64,000 nt of DNA from Nonomuraea aurantiaca (GTDB taxonomy: Bacteria > Actinomycetota > Actinomycetes > Streptosporangiales > Streptosporangiaceae), in NCBI RefSeq assembly GCF_020215705.1, contig NZ_JAIWNB010000031.1:1-64000 (forward strand), read 5' to 3'. A program made the translations under genes and the position numbers. The notes beneath the pieces were generated by a model that saw only the letters and a list, made by a program, of their open reading frames with translations, had not been told where the DNA came from and ran no database searches. This document shows positions 15,436-23,939 of the stretch, in pieces. How positions within the stretch are numbered: the stretch's first letter is position 1; every line of letters starts with the position of its first letter.

Positions 15436-16490
15436 TCACCGCCTGGCGCGTAGGGATCCGCGCAGCCACCGCGTCCCGACGGCCAGTGCGAGCGGCCCGG
15501 GCACCGTCCCGGCCCCGAGCCCGACCTCCACCAGCAGGTCGAACACCTCCTTGCGGCGAACGGCGGTCTCGATCGCCGCGTCGATGAAACCGGGGAACTG
15601 GGCCAGCCGGGCCAGCACGTCAGTGGTGCGCAGGTGCCGTCCGAGCGCCCCGCGCAGCTTGCCCCGGTACAGCGTCAGCGGATCGTCCGGTGACTCCACC
15701 GCCGCCTCGCCCGCCAGCCGCCCGGACAGCAGCGCGTAGTAGATGCCCTCGCCGGTAAGCGGGTTGATCAGCCCCGCGGCGTCACCGGCGAGCAGGACCC
15801 GGCCGGCGCCGGGCATCGGCCGCCCGGTCGAGAGCGGCAGATGGTGGGCGCGCAGCTCGCGGGCGGGCCGGTCGGGCAGACGTCCGGGCGCCCCCGCCAC
15901 GCGTAGGCCGGCCAGCCCGCCTTCTGCATGGCGATGAGCTGGACGTCGTCGTCCTCCGGCACGTCGGCGTAGCCGCGCACGGCGATGGCGGTGTGCTTCT
16001 CGGCCGCGGCGGCCAGGCCGATCAGGCGGCGCACGACCGAGCCGGCCCCGTCGGCGGCCACCACCGTACGGGCCCGCAGCCGCCCGTCGATGACCACCCC
16101 GGACCCGTCGAAGACGAGACCCTTGACGCGGTGGCGGCGTACCTCGACGCCCCTGGCCCGCGCGGCGGCCACTAGGCGAGCGTCGAACACCCGTCGCGGC
16201 ACCACGTGATTGGGCCGCGCGGCCTCGGCGGAGACCCGCACCCCGCCCGGCGAGACCACGGTCAGGCGGGAAGTGGGCCGGTAGTCGTCGATGAGCGCGG
16301 GCAGCCCCAGCAGGGCCAGTTAGTCGCGCCCGTGGGCGGCGATACCGTCGCCGCACGGCTTGTCACGGGGAAAGTCGGCCCTGTCCAGCAGGAGCACCCG
16401 CAGCTCCGGGCGTAGTTGCGCGGCTCGCAGCGCCGCCGCCGAGCCTGCCGGTCCCACTCCTACGATCGCCACGTCCCACATGTCGTCCAT
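15436..16490 (-). pseudogene. Geranylgeranyl-reductase-like FAD oxidoreductase, disrupted
   Basis: The start at ATG 16488-16490 gives a normal FAD-binding N-terminus (VAIVGVGPAGSAAAL, then PCGDGIAAHG). A TAA at 16320-16322 interrupts the frame at residue ~57; beyond it the same frame continues with good homology (RPNHVVPRRVFDARL, VVAADGAGS). Near 15850-15905 the homology shifts frame, apparently with loss of some 30 residues, and resumes with GRVLLAGDAAGLINPLTGEG and a normal C-terminus to 15436. Members of this family saturate or oxidise prenyl chains, which fits the PKS/UbiA neighbourhood. With one nonsense codon, one frameshift and a deletion this is very probably not functional. Confidence 0.85.
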
Positions 16491-16583
16491 GCGAGGTCTG
16501 TCCCACTGCACGCACGATCGGAAACTCATCACGTCCGCTGCCGCGACCCCGAGCACGCCCAGCCGACCTCGCCGGCGTGGGTG

Positions 16584-17081
16584 TCATCGTGAGCCGGAGG
16601 CCTCGGGCCGGGGTAGGGCGGCGTGCTCGGCCAGGTTCCGTAGCAGGTCGACGAGGTGCCGGCGATCGGCCTCGGTGAGCCAGCCGAAGATGTGCTCGCC
16701 CACCTGTTCGGTGGCCCGCCGCGCCTTGGCCAGGGTTTCCTCGCCATGAGGCGTCAGCACGACGCAGTACGCGCGCCGGTCCTGCGGCGCGCGCTCGCGG
16801 GAGACCAGCCCGCCGTCCTCGAGTTCGTCGATGAGCCGGACCATCGCGGACTTGTCGATGCGCATGCGGTCGATCAGCTCCCGCTGGCTGACCGGGCCGT
16901 ACATCGGCAGCGCGAGCAGCACGGCGAATCCGCGGACGTTGATGCCCAGCGGGCGCAGCGCCTGGTTCAGCCGCTCCCGGCTCTGGTTGTGGACCTCGGC
17001 AAGCAGCATGCCGAGCCCCACATGATCGGCGGCCGGGCCGCCGTCTCCGGTCAGGAAGCGTTCGAGCAGATCTTGGAGCAT
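16584..17081 (-). CDS. MarR-family transcriptional regulator
   Basis: The protein has 165 residues. The winged-helix core is clear: VSQRELIDRMRIDKSAMVRL (helix-turn-helix) then LEDGGLVSRERAPQDRRAY (wing with the conserved DRR). MarR proteins are dimers that usually repress divergent genes and are released by small aromatic ligands. A perfect palindrome at 17108-17124 lies between this start and the ABC-exporter genes transcribed the other way, so it probably controls both itself and the exporter. The effector is unknown. Confidence 0.9.
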   Translation of the reverse strand: MLQDLLERFLTGDGGPAADHVGLGMLLAEVHNQSRERLNQALRPLGINVRGFAVLLALPMYGPVSQRELIDRMRIDKSAMVRLIDELEDGGLVSRERAPQDRRAYCVVLTPHGEETLAKARRATEQVGEHIFGWLTEADRRHLVDLLRNLAEHAALPRPEASGSR

Positions 17082-17107
17082 GCGCTCATTATAATACCGC
17101 CTGATAC

Positions 17108-17124
17108 AATCTCACAGTGAGATT
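17108..17124. promoter_or_regulatory. Palindromic operator candidate for the MarR regulator
   Basis: Two perfect 8-base arms (AATCTCAC / GTGAGATT) surround a single A, placed 27 bp upstream of the marR start and 41 bp upstream of the small ORF at 17165. The size and symmetry fit MarR dimer sites. A TATTAT/TATAAT-like element lies at about 17089-17097 between the palindrome and the marR start, so binding would overlap the promoter. Confidence 0.6.
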
Positions 17125-17164
17125 ATCTCAGCCAGGTCCATATGTCATCGACCAGGAGATCCCC

Positions 17165-17425
17165 ATGCCCGAGCTGACCCATCGGCGCGCGCGCAAGGTG
17201 ACCGCCGCGACCGGCATGGCGGCGACCGTCGTCGCGCCCGTGCCGCCGCCGGTGCGCGATGCGGCATTGAGCCCGCACCGGCCCTCATACGCCCGGATCA
17301 CCATTCACCCCCACACCGTGCCGCGCGGGATGCGGCGATGGGCGCTTGACCACCGCACGCGCCCGGCCATCGCCTGGGACGACGCGACGCACCCGCTCCC
17401 CCGCCGTGCGGGAGGACAGCGATGA
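17165..17425 (+). CDS. Small ORF leading the ABC-exporter operon
   Basis: This frame encodes 86 residues from ATG 17165, preceded by AGGAG at a good distance. It is coupled to the next gene by an ATGA overlap at 17422-17425. A possible hydrophobic stretch (ATGMAATVVAPVPPP) follows a basic start, but there is no clear signal peptide or domain. It may be a short genuine protein or a translated leader for the ATPase gene. I do not recognise it. Confidence 0.4.
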   Translation: MPELTHRRARKVTAATGMAATVVAPVPPPVRDAALSPHRPSYARITIHPHTVPRGMRRWALDHRTRPAIAWDDATHPLPRRAGGQR

Positions 17426-18177
17426 TCGGGACTCAGTCCGGCGAACGCGTCCCAGACCAGGTCATGACCGCGGCGGATGTGGTCAAGACCTATGGTGCCG
17501 GCCCTGGTGCGGTGAGCGCGTTGCGCGGGGTTTCGGTGGCGTTCGTTCGAGGCGAGTTCACCGCGATCATGGGGCCGTCGGGATCGGGGAAGTCGACTTT
17601 CATGTACTGCCTGGCCGGTCTGGACAGCGTCACGTCCGGCACCATCGTGGTCGGTGAGGTCGACATCACCGGTCTGTCGCGCACCCGGCTCACCGAGTTG
17701 CGCCGCGATCGGATGGGCTTCGTCTTCCAATCGTTCAATCTCCTCCCGATGTTGACCGCCGAGGAGAACATCCGGCTCACCGGGCGGCTGGCAGGCCGTG
17801 ACGTGGAGCCGGGATGGTTCGACACGGTCGTGGACGCGCTGGGGCTGCGCGAGCGGCTGGCCCATCGGCCTGCGGAGATGTCCGGCGGCCAGCAACAGCG
17901 GGTGGCCGTGGCGCGGGCGCTGCTGACCAGGCCGGAAGTGCTGTTCGCTGACGAGCCGACCGGGAACCTGGACTCCCGTTCCAGTGCGGAGGTGCTGGGC
18001 TTCCTCCGCGCGGCCGTCGACGACTACCAGCAGACGGTGGTCATGGTGACGCACGATCCGCAGGCCGCCGCGTACGCCGACCGGGTGCTGTTCCTGGCCG
18101 ATGGGGCGATCGTGGACGAGCTGGCCGCGCCCACCATCGACGGCGTGCACGCCCGCATGCGCAAGATCGAAGGGTGA
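17422..18177 (+). CDS. ABC transporter ATP-binding protein (MacB/LolD type)
   Basis: The protein has 251 residues from the ATG overlapping the preceding stop. Walker A is GPSGSGKS, the Q-loop is VFQSFNLLP, the signature is MSGGQQQRVAVARAL, Walker B is VLFADEPTGNLDS and the switch is VTHD. The sequence is typical of ATPases paired with FtsX-like permeases that use ATP hydrolysis to move or extrude substrates such as macrolides, peptides or lipoproteins without crossing-type channels. The permease gene follows after 4 bp. It is likely under the MarR repressor. Confidence 0.93.
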   Translation: MIGTQSGERVPDQVMTAADVVKTYGAGPGAVSALRGVSVAFVRGEFTAIMGPSGSGKSTFMYCLAGLDSVTSGTIVVGEVDITGLSRTRLTELRRDRMGFVFQSFNLLPMLTAEENIRLTGRLAGRDVEPGWFDTVVDALGLRERLAHRPAEMSGGQQQRVAVARALLTRPEVLFADEPTGNLDSRSSAEVLGFLRAAVDDYQQTVVMVTHDPQAAAYADRVLFLADGAIVDELAAPTIDGVHARMRKIEG

Positions 18178-18181
18178 CGCC

Positions 18182-20770
18182 GTGGGAAACCCCTTGTGGC
18201 TCATCGCGCGCCGAACGTTCGCCGAGGGCTGGTTGCGGCTGACCGCCACGCTGCTGGCGGCACTGGGATCGATCGCGCTCATCGCGGGCTCGCTGCAGTT
18301 CGCACTGCGCGCTCAGGAGGCGGTGGCCGGCAGCGACGCCAGCGAGTACGTCCACGCGGACGTGCTGGTGCAGGGCGGGACGGTTGATCCGAGCGACGCG
18401 TTCGCGCCACCCGACGGCCGGATACGGCTCGATCAGATCTCCTCCCGGGCCGGGGTCGCGGCGGCCACCGGGGACGCCACGGTGGCGGTGACGGCCTCCC
18501 GGTCCGACGGGCAGGCGATCATGGCGGCGGCCGAGGGCCGTACGCTGCTCCGTCCCTGGGTCGCCGACCCGCGGCTGAACCCCTACCAGCTGGAGGCGGG
18601 ACGCGCCCCCACCGCCGACGGCGAGGTGGCCATCTTCCGGCACATGTCGCGCGCCGGGGAGTTGCGCGTCGGCGACACCATGACGCTGACGCTGCCCCAC
18701 CAGACGCGCCAGGTGCGGATCGCCGGGGTCGTCAGTGCCCAGGGCCGCAGCGCGGTGGCGGCCGGCGACCTGGTGCTGGCCCCGCCCGAGACCGTACAGC
18801 GGGCCGCGATGCTGCCCGCGGGCAGCTGGCAGAGCGTCTGGCTGAAGGCCGCTCCGGGCGTGTCCGCCGATCGGCTGCGCGGCGAGCTGGCCCGCGAACT
18901 GGGCGGCGCGGCCACGGTGCGCACCGCCGAGTCCGTACGCAACGCGCAGACCGCCGCCGCTTCGGGTGAGGGCGCCTCGATCGCCGGTGTCGTCGGCATG
19001 CTCGCCTCCGTGGCGATCTTCGTCGGGCTGTTCGTGGTGGCCAACACCTTCGGCACCCTCGTCCGGCAGCGCACCCGCCGGCTAGCGCTGCTCGGCGCGA
19101 TCGGCGCCACTCCGCGGCAGATCGGCCGGCTGATCCGGCTGGAGGCGCTGGTTCTGGGCGCGATCGCCTCGGTGGGCGGCGTGGCGGCGGGCTTCCCGGT
19201 GGCTGAGCTGATCATCCGGCTGTTCGCGCGGGACGGCTTCGACGTCTCCGCCTCCGACCCTCAGCTCGGCTGGATCGCGCTGACCGTCCCGGCCGCGGCC
19301 GGGATCCTGGTCACCCAGGCCGCCGCTTGGCGGGCGGCGTACCGCGCCGCGGGCGTCTCGCCCATCGAGGCGCTGCGCAGCACGGTCACCGAACCCCGGG
19401 AACGCCGCTGGCCACGCCTGCTGTCCGCAGCCGCGATCTTCATCGGCGCGTGCGCCTGGTGCGGGGTGGCGGTAGCGGTCCGTGTCAATGAACCGCCCAG
19501 CTCAGACCGCACGTTCGCGATCACACTGATGATCCTTTTCGCGACGATGCTGGGCGTGATCGGGCTGTCCGTGCTCACCCCCTTCTTCGTCGGGCCACTG
19601 GGCGGGCTGGTGGGCCGCGTCGGGACGCTGGTCAGCGGGGAGACCGGACGGCTGGCGCACGCCACCATCACGCGCAGCCCGCGCCGGGTCTCCTCGGCCG
19701 CCTCGTCGCTGATGCTCGGTGTCGCGCTGGTCGCCTCCGTGGTGCTGGTGACGATGTCCGTGCACGACCGTTTCCGTGAGGCGGGACGGGAGGTGATGGT
19801 GGCCGAGCACGCGATCGCCTCGACCGCCAGGACCGCCGAGGGTGCGCCCGCGCCGCTGGCCCGCGATGTCGCGGCGAAGGTGACGGGCGCGCCGGGGGTG
19901 TCCCGGACGACCGTTCTGACACAGACCGAGGTCATGCTGGTTTCGCCTCAATCGGCGGAAAAGGAGGCCAAGCCGTTCCGTTTCCTGGTCAGTGGTGCTG
20001 AGCAGACCGGGCTGCGTGACGTCCTCAGACTCGGCGGCCGGCCACCCGCGCTGGGCGCAGGGGAGATCGCGCTGTCGTCGACCGTCATGAAGGAACGCGG
20101 GCTCCGGCGCGGTCAGGACATCGTCGTACGCGGCACGCACGGCCGCGCCACGCTCACCATAGCGGGCTCGTACCACGACCCGTCCCACCTGTTCGCCGAT
20201 CAGGCGCTGGTGGCCCCGGCGACGATGGACCGGCTCGACGCCAACGCCGCCACCCTGGCAGTGCTCATGCGGGGCGGCTCGCCGGAGGCTCTGGCGCGGG
20301 CCGTGGCCGGGGTGCCCGGTGTGCGGGTCCTCGACCGTGACGCGTACGTGGACGCGGCGTCGCAGTCGCTCACCCGGGCCCTGCGCTCGACGTACAGCTT
20401 CGTCGGCATGGCGCTGCTGCTGGCGCTGTTCGGGATGGCGACCACGGTGTCGATGAGCGTCGTCGAACGCACCCGTGAGTTCGGGCTGCTGGGCGCGGTG
20501 GGCGCGACCATGAGGCAGGTCCGCTCGATCGTCCGCTGGGAGGCGGCCACCGTGGTCGTCCTCGGCACGATACTCGGCCTCGTGATCGCGATAGGCGCGC
20601 TGGGGTTGCTGCATGTGACGAGCGGCAGTTCGTACCTGCGGCCGGCCCCGCCGTGGTGGCTGTTCCTGACGCTCGCGGCGGGTGCGGCGGTGGCGACGCT
20701 GGCGACCTCGACGCTGCCCGCGCGCCGGGCGGCGGGCGTGCCCGTCCTGGAGGCCGCCAAGGCGGAGTGA
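18182..20770 (+). CDS. FtsX-like ABC transporter permease
   Basis: The protein has 862 residues from GTG 18182, four bases after the ATPase stop; a longer frame from 18101 overlaps the ATPase gene. It has an N-terminal membrane helix, a large extracellular (MacB-PCD-like) domain, three helices with the FtsX pattern (LRQRTRRLALLGAIGATPRQIGR region), a second large domain and a final three-helix FtsX unit (VVERTREFGLLGAVGATMRQ). This duplicated layout is standard for 800-900-residue actinobacterial permeases. With the ATPase it should form an efflux pump, perhaps for a toxic aromatic sensed by the MarR protein. A strong hairpin follows at 20785. Confidence 0.93.
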   Translation: MGNPLWLIARRTFAEGWLRLTATLLAALGSIALIAGSLQFALRAQEAVAGSDASEYVHADVLVQGGTVDPSDAFAPPDGRIRLDQISSRAGVAAATGDATVAVTASRSDGQAIMAAAEGRTLLRPWVADPRLNPYQLEAGRAPTADGEVAIFRHMSRAGELRVGDTMTLTLPHQTRQVRIAGVVSAQGRSAVAAGDLVLAPPETVQRAAMLPAGSWQSVWLKAAPGVSADRLRGELARELGGAATVRTAESVRNAQTAAASGEGASIAGVVGMLASVAIFVGLFVVANTFGTLVRQRTRRLALLGAIGATPRQIGRLIRLEALVLGAIASVGGVAAGFPVAELIIRLFARDGFDVSASDPQLGWIALTVPAAAGILVTQAAAWRAAYRAAGVSPIEALRSTVTEPRERRWPRLLSAAAIFIGACAWCGVAVAVRVNEPPSSDRTFAITLMILFATMLGVIGLSVLTPFFVGPLGGLVGRVGTLVSGETGRLAHATITRSPRRVSSAASSLMLGVALVASVVLVTMSVHDRFREAGREVMVAEHAIASTARTAEGAPAPLARDVAAKVTGAPGVSRTTVLTQTEVMLVSPQSAEKEAKPFRFLVSGAEQTGLRDVLRLGGRPPALGAGEIALSSTVMKERGLRRGQDIVVRGTHGRATLTIAGSYHDPSHLFADQALVAPATMDRLDANAATLAVLMRGGSPEALARAVAGVPGVRVLDRDAYVDAASQSLTRALRSTYSFVGMALLLALFGMATTVSMSVVERTREFGLLGAVGATMRQVRSIVRWEAATVVVLGTILGLVIAIGALGLLHVTSGSSYLRPAPPWWLFLTLAAGAAVATLATSTLPARRAAGVPVLEAAKAE

Positions 20771-20784
20771 GTCACCGCGGGCGC

Positions 20785-20831
20785 GTGACCCAGGACCGTC
20801 TCCGGCGGACAGGGAGCCGGTCCTGGGTCAC
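20785..20831. terminator. Hairpin after the ABC permease gene
   Basis: Perfect 14-base arms at 20785-20798 and 20818-20831 enclose a 19-base loop. It lies between the convergent permease and DUF1772 genes and has no T-run, so it would serve as a GC-rich stop of the actinomycete kind for either strand. Confidence 0.6.
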
Positions 20832-20882
20832 ACGTCCGGACCTCGTGACAGGGTCACGCGTCCGGCCCTCGTCACAGGGTCA
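20831..20882. repeat. Two tandem 26-bp repeats over the 3' end of the DUF1772 gene
   Basis: Units 20831-20856 and 20857-20882 agree at 23 of 26 positions. The second unit contains the DUF1772 stop codon (20872-20874). They directly follow the hairpin, and the first base of the repeat is the last base of the hairpin arm. Confidence 0.6.
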
Positions 20883-21333
20883 GGCCGACAAGGGCGCAGT
20901 TGATGAGCAGGGCGAGGACGGACAGGGCGGTGCGGGCGCGGTTCCAGGCGCCCCAGCGCCGCCGCGGATCCCGTTCGGCGAAGTCCTCGGGAAGGTTGTC
21001 CGGGTCCAGGGCCCGCACCCACCGGTTCACCGGCACGTTCTGGGTCAGCGAGATCGTGATCGTGCCCAGGCAGAGCACGGCCGCCGCCAGGTACAGCACC
21101 CGGGCCACCGTGCTCCCGGCCAGCAGGCCGAGAGCCAGGTCGCCGAGCGTGGTGATGAGCAGGCAGGCCGGCATGAACGGGTCGAAACGGGTGGAGAAGA
21201 ACGCGTGCGCGTGCACGTAGCGGTCCGGTGGCAGGCTGTCCAGCAGCGGCCAGCCGCCCATCTGGGTGCCCAGCAGCACCCCGGCGGCCAAGCCGTTGGC
21301 CAGTAGGACGAGCGAGACGACGATCTCCAGCAC
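20872..21333 (-). CDS. DUF1772 (anthrone-oxygenase-like) membrane protein
   Basis: The protein has 153 residues from GTG 21331-21333. It shows four hydrophobic segments, with conserved elements such as NVPVNRWVRALDPDNLPEDF and an Arg/Trp-rich segment before the last helix, the usual DUF1772 pattern. Members in aromatic polyketide clusters act as cofactor-free anthrone oxygenases or as ring-modifying enzymes, so this one probably oxidises a cyclised intermediate at the membrane. It is the last gene of the minus-strand operon running from 25590. A second, diverged copy lies at 22194-22646. Confidence 0.8.
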   Translation of the reverse strand: MLEIVVSLVLLANGLAAGVLLGTQMGGWPLLDSLPPDRYVHAHAFFSTRFDPFMPACLLITTLGDLALGLLAGSTVARVLYLAAAVLCLGTITISLTQNVPVNRWVRALDPDNLPEDFAERDPRRRWGAWNRARTALSVLALLINCALVGLTL

Positions 21334-21378
21334 GGGCCCCTCCAGTCAGCCTGCCACCAACCCACGTTCCGGTACCGC

Positions 21379-21834
21379 CTAGCGACGCGCCGCGGCGGCC
21401 TCCACCTTCTGCTTGATCAGTTGCATCTGGATGGGCGTGTTGCGGTTGAGGCGCTCCTGCATCGTCGCGTCGTCGACCGGCGCCTCCGCCTTCATCTCGA
21501 AGTCCTGCACCCAGCGCATGCGCACGCCGTCGTCCTCCCGCAGGTACTCCCAGTAGATCCACATGTACTTGAACGGACCGGTCTCCACCCGCTGCGAGCG
21601 GACGGTCCGGGTGGCCTCGTCCGGGCGCCGCGCCGACACCCAGCTCCACACCTTGCCGTTCTCGTCGGGGTGCAGCGCGAGCCTGAAGAGGATCGTGCCG
21701 TCCCGGTCCGAGAGGATCTTGGCCTCGGAGTATTCGCTGAACAGCTCCGTCCACGACTCGATGTCGTTGGTCATGTCCCAGACGAGCTGCATCGGCGCGG
21801 CGATGACGATCTCGTTGTCGGTGTGCCCGGCCAC
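21379..21834 (-). CDS. SRPBCC polyketide aromatase/cyclase (TcmN/WhiE-VI type)
   Basis: The protein has 151 residues from GTG 21832-21834, one base after the ACP stop. It shows the helix-grip layout: IVIAAPMQLVWDMTNDIESW at the N-terminus, conserved WVQDFEMK strands, and a long C-terminal helix (NTPIQMQLIKQKVE). Mono-domain enzymes of this type fold and aromatise the first rings of the poly-beta-keto chain while it is on the ACP. Its place directly after the ACP gene supports that role. It probably works with the TcmI- and TcmJ-like proteins at 43158-43951. Confidence 0.9.
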   Translation of the reverse strand: MAGHTDNEIVIAAPMQLVWDMTNDIESWTELFSEYSEAKILSDRDGTILFRLALHPDENGKVWSWVSARRPDEATRTVRSQRVETGPFKYMWIYWEYLREDDGVRMRWVQDFEMKAEAPVDDATMQERLNRNTPIQMQLIKQKVEAAAARR

Positions 21835-21835
21835 G

Positions 21836-22096
21836 TCACGCCCCCGCCTTCGCCGTCAGCAGCGAGTTGATGTACGCGACCGCCTTGGCCGGCGTCGGCA
21901 TGTTCGACACCGCGTCGTCGCTGATCTGGATGTCGTAGCGGCGTTCCACCTGGTTGCACAGCTCCAGCAGGGCCAGCGAGTCGTAGCCGAGGTCGCCGAA
22001 CCCCTTCTCCGCGATGTCGCCGTCGAGATCCGCCTCGTCGGTGCCTCCCATGCGGCGCAGGATGTCCCGCAGCTCGTCCAAGTCGAAGGCGCTCAT
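21836..22096 (-). CDS. Acyl carrier protein of the type II PKS
   Basis: The protein has 86 residues from ATG 22094-22096 (GGAG nine bases upstream); a longer in-frame start would add an implausible leader. The phosphopantetheine site is DLGYDSLALLEL, with the carrier serine in the DSL triad. It holds the growing polyketide for the KS-alpha/CLF pair. It lies about 22 kb from the KS-alpha gene and 31 kb from the CLF gene, although the three usually sit side by side. No other ACP is visible in the window, so this one should serve the cluster. The cyclase follows almost without a gap. Confidence 0.95.
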   Translation of the reverse strand: MSAFDLDELRDILRRMGGTDEADLDGDIAEKGFGDLGYDSLALLELCNQVERRYDIQISDDAVSNMPTPAKAVAYINSLLTAKAGA

Positions 22097-22193
22097 TCCA
22101 GGTTTCTCCATTCCGTCAACCGCGCCGGATTCCGGCGATTCGGACAAGGTTCGTCTCTCCGTCTGGAGAGCTTCTCGATTCGCGCTCGACACC

Positions 22194-22646
22194 TCAGCCG
22201 AGCACCACGGCGACGGCGTTCACCGTCACCCCCAGCAGGGCGAGCGCGGTACGTAGCAGATGCCATCGCCGCCACAGCGGCCTGGGGTCCCGCCAGCCGG
22301 GTGGCACCTCGTCCGGATCGAGGGACTTGACCACCCGGTTGATCGGGACGTTGCAGAAGTGCGAGACCACCGAGACGCCGAGCAGCAGGACGGCGGCCGT
22401 GGCGAAGAGTACGGCGGGCTCGGCTCTCGTCAGCACGGCGAGCACGACGTCGATGGTCATCGACGAGAGCACGATGATCGGCATGGTGGGATCCCACCGG
22501 CGGCCGACGAGCTGGTGGGTGTAGACGTAGCGGTCGGCCGGCATGGCGAAGAGCGCGGGCAGGACGCTCAACGCGACCGCGAACAGTACCCCGGCCACGA
22601 CGCCGCTGCCCACCAGCGCCGCTATGGACAGCAGATCCGTGATCAT
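22194..22646 (-). CDS. Second DUF1772 (anthrone-oxygenase-like) membrane protein
   Basis: The protein has 150 residues from the ATG at 22644-22646, which overlaps the upstream stop (ATGA). It shares the pattern of the 20872 protein: a start rich in small hydrophobics, RYVYTHQLVGRRWDP, then NVPINRVVKSLDPDEVPPGW and a last helix. Two copies in one operon suggest either two separate oxidations or an obligate heteromeric enzyme. Which ring each acts on cannot be read from the sequence. Confidence 0.8.
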   Translation of the reverse strand: MITDLLSIAALVGSGVVAGVLFAVALSVLPALFAMPADRYVYTHQLVGRRWDPTMPIIVLSSMTIDVVLAVLTRAEPAVLFATAAVLLLGVSVVSHFCNVPINRVVKSLDPDEVPPGWRDPRPLWRRWHLLRTALALLGVTVNAVAVVLG

Positions 22647-23533
22647 CGCGCCGGGCCCTCGCCGCGCGGGAGCGGCTCGGCCACGGTCGCCGCGTCGTCG
22701 TCGCCGTGGCCGGCCGCCAGCACGGCGGCATACCGCTCGAGGGCGCAACCGGTCACCGGCAGCTCGGCCCCGTGCGCCAGCGCCTCCCGGCGGGCCAGGT
22801 CGAGATCCTTGTGCATGAGCGCGGCGCGGAAGGCCGCCGGCCGATACGTCCGCCCACGCATGAACTGCGCGCGGAAGGACAGCACCGGCGACCGCCAGCC
22901 ACTGCTGTCGAAGACGTCCAGCAGCAGGCCGCGATCGATGCCCATGGCCTCGACGAACGTCACCGCCTCGGCCAGCCCGAGGATCTGGACGCCCAGCATC
23001 AGGTTGAACGCCAGCTTCAGCGCGCTCGCGTTGCCCGTCGGGCCGAGACGGCGGACGTCCTGGCCGATGGCGTCGAGCACCTCGCGCACGTCCTCCACCG
23101 CCGACTCCTCGCCGGCGGCGAAGACGCGCAGCTCGCCCTTGGCCGCCATGGCGGGGTTGCCCAGCACGCACGCCTCGACGCGGCGCACCCCGGCCTCGGC
23201 CAGCCGCTTGGCGGCGGCCACGGCAAATGCCGGCGTGACCGTCGAGGTGTCCACGACGATCGTGCCCGGCGGCAGCCGCCCGTCGAGCTCGCCGAACAGC
23301 ACCTGCTCCACGGCGGCCTCGTCGGCGAGGCTGAGCAGCACGACCTCCGCGCCGGCCGCCGCCTCGGCCGCCGAGGCGGCGATCGTGGCGCCCGCCTCGC
23401 CCACCGGCACGGCCTTGTCCGGGCTGCGGTTGTACGCGGTGACGCTCGCGCCCGCGGCGAGCAGGGCACGCGCCATCCCGGCCCCCATGCCGCCCAGCCC
23501 GAGCACGGCGATCGACTTGGGCTGCACGTTCAC
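22643..23533 (-). CDS. NAD(P)-dependent beta-hydroxyacid dehydrogenase-like reductase
   Basis: The protein has 296 residues from the GTG at 23531-23533 that overlaps the upstream stop. The Rossmann motif is VLGLGGMGAGMARALLAAG. It has the 6-phosphogluconate dehydrogenase-like C-terminal helical domain with KLAFNLMLG near residue 175, where the catalytic Lys normally sits (GNxxxxK). Family members reduce or oxidise beta-hydroxyacids; related imine reductases use the same fold. In this cluster it likely adjusts a carbonyl on the polyketide. The precise substrate is unknown. Confidence 0.85.
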   Translation of the reverse strand: MNVQPKSIAVLGLGGMGAGMARALLAAGASVTAYNRSPDKAVPVGEAGATIAASAAEAAAGAEVVLLSLADEAAVEQVLFGELDGRLPPGTIVVDTSTVTPAFAVAAAKRLAEAGVRRVEACVLGNPAMAAKGELRVFAAGEESAVEDVREVLDAIGQDVRRLGPTGNASALKLAFNLMLGVQILGLAEAVTFVEAMGIDRGLLLDVFDSSGWRSPVLSFRAQFMRGRTYRPAAFRAALMHKDLDLARREALAHGAELPVTGCALERYAAVLAAGHGDDDAATVAEPLPRGEGPAR

Positions 23534-23910
23534 CTCTCCGCGGGATGGGTCTGGATGGACAGTTGCGAGACGCAGCGCATCATGGCGTCGCGGAAATACC
23601 GGCTGAACCCGGCCTCGTCACCGGTGTCCCGCTGCTCCTGAAGGTAGGGGGCGAGCTGCTGCTCGATCAGGTGCACCCCGCGCTGGCCGGCCATGTGGCG
23701 GGCGATGGCGGCGAAGTCGCCCTCGTAGTGGATGACCCGCACCATCACGTCGTCCTTGACGAAGACCGCCGTGCCGAGCAGCCGGCCGGCCGCGGCGCCG
23801 TCGTCTCCGGTGAACACCGGGGTGTCCACCCGCTGGAAGCCGGCGAAGATCTCGGCTATCTCGTCCTCGTGCCCGGGCTTCACCCGATAGGTGATCGCCG
23901 CGTACGGCAT
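23530..23910 (-). CDS. SchA/CurD-like polyketide biosynthesis protein
   Basis: The protein has 126 residues from ATG 23908-23910. It begins MPYAAITYRVKPGHEDEIAE, then ends with RCVSQLSIQTH, the layout of the SchA/CurD family (dimeric alpha-beta barrel type) found in spore-pigment (whiE, sch) and other aromatic clusters. These proteins are thought to help cyclise or oxygenate the chain, but the exact reaction is not settled. A homologue with the same opening motif is encoded at 26775-27173. It overlaps the reductase start by GTGA and sits 29 bp after the LLM gene. Confidence 0.85.
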   Translation of the reverse strand: MPYAAITYRVKPGHEDEIAEIFAGFQRVDTPVFTGDDGAAAGRLLGTAVFVKDDVMVRVIHYEGDFAAIARHMAGQRGVHLIEQQLAPYLQEQRDTGDEAGFSRYFRDAMMRCVSQLSIQTHPAER

Positions 23911-23939
23911 GGCGTCCTCCTTGACTCGTCGAAAAGGGC

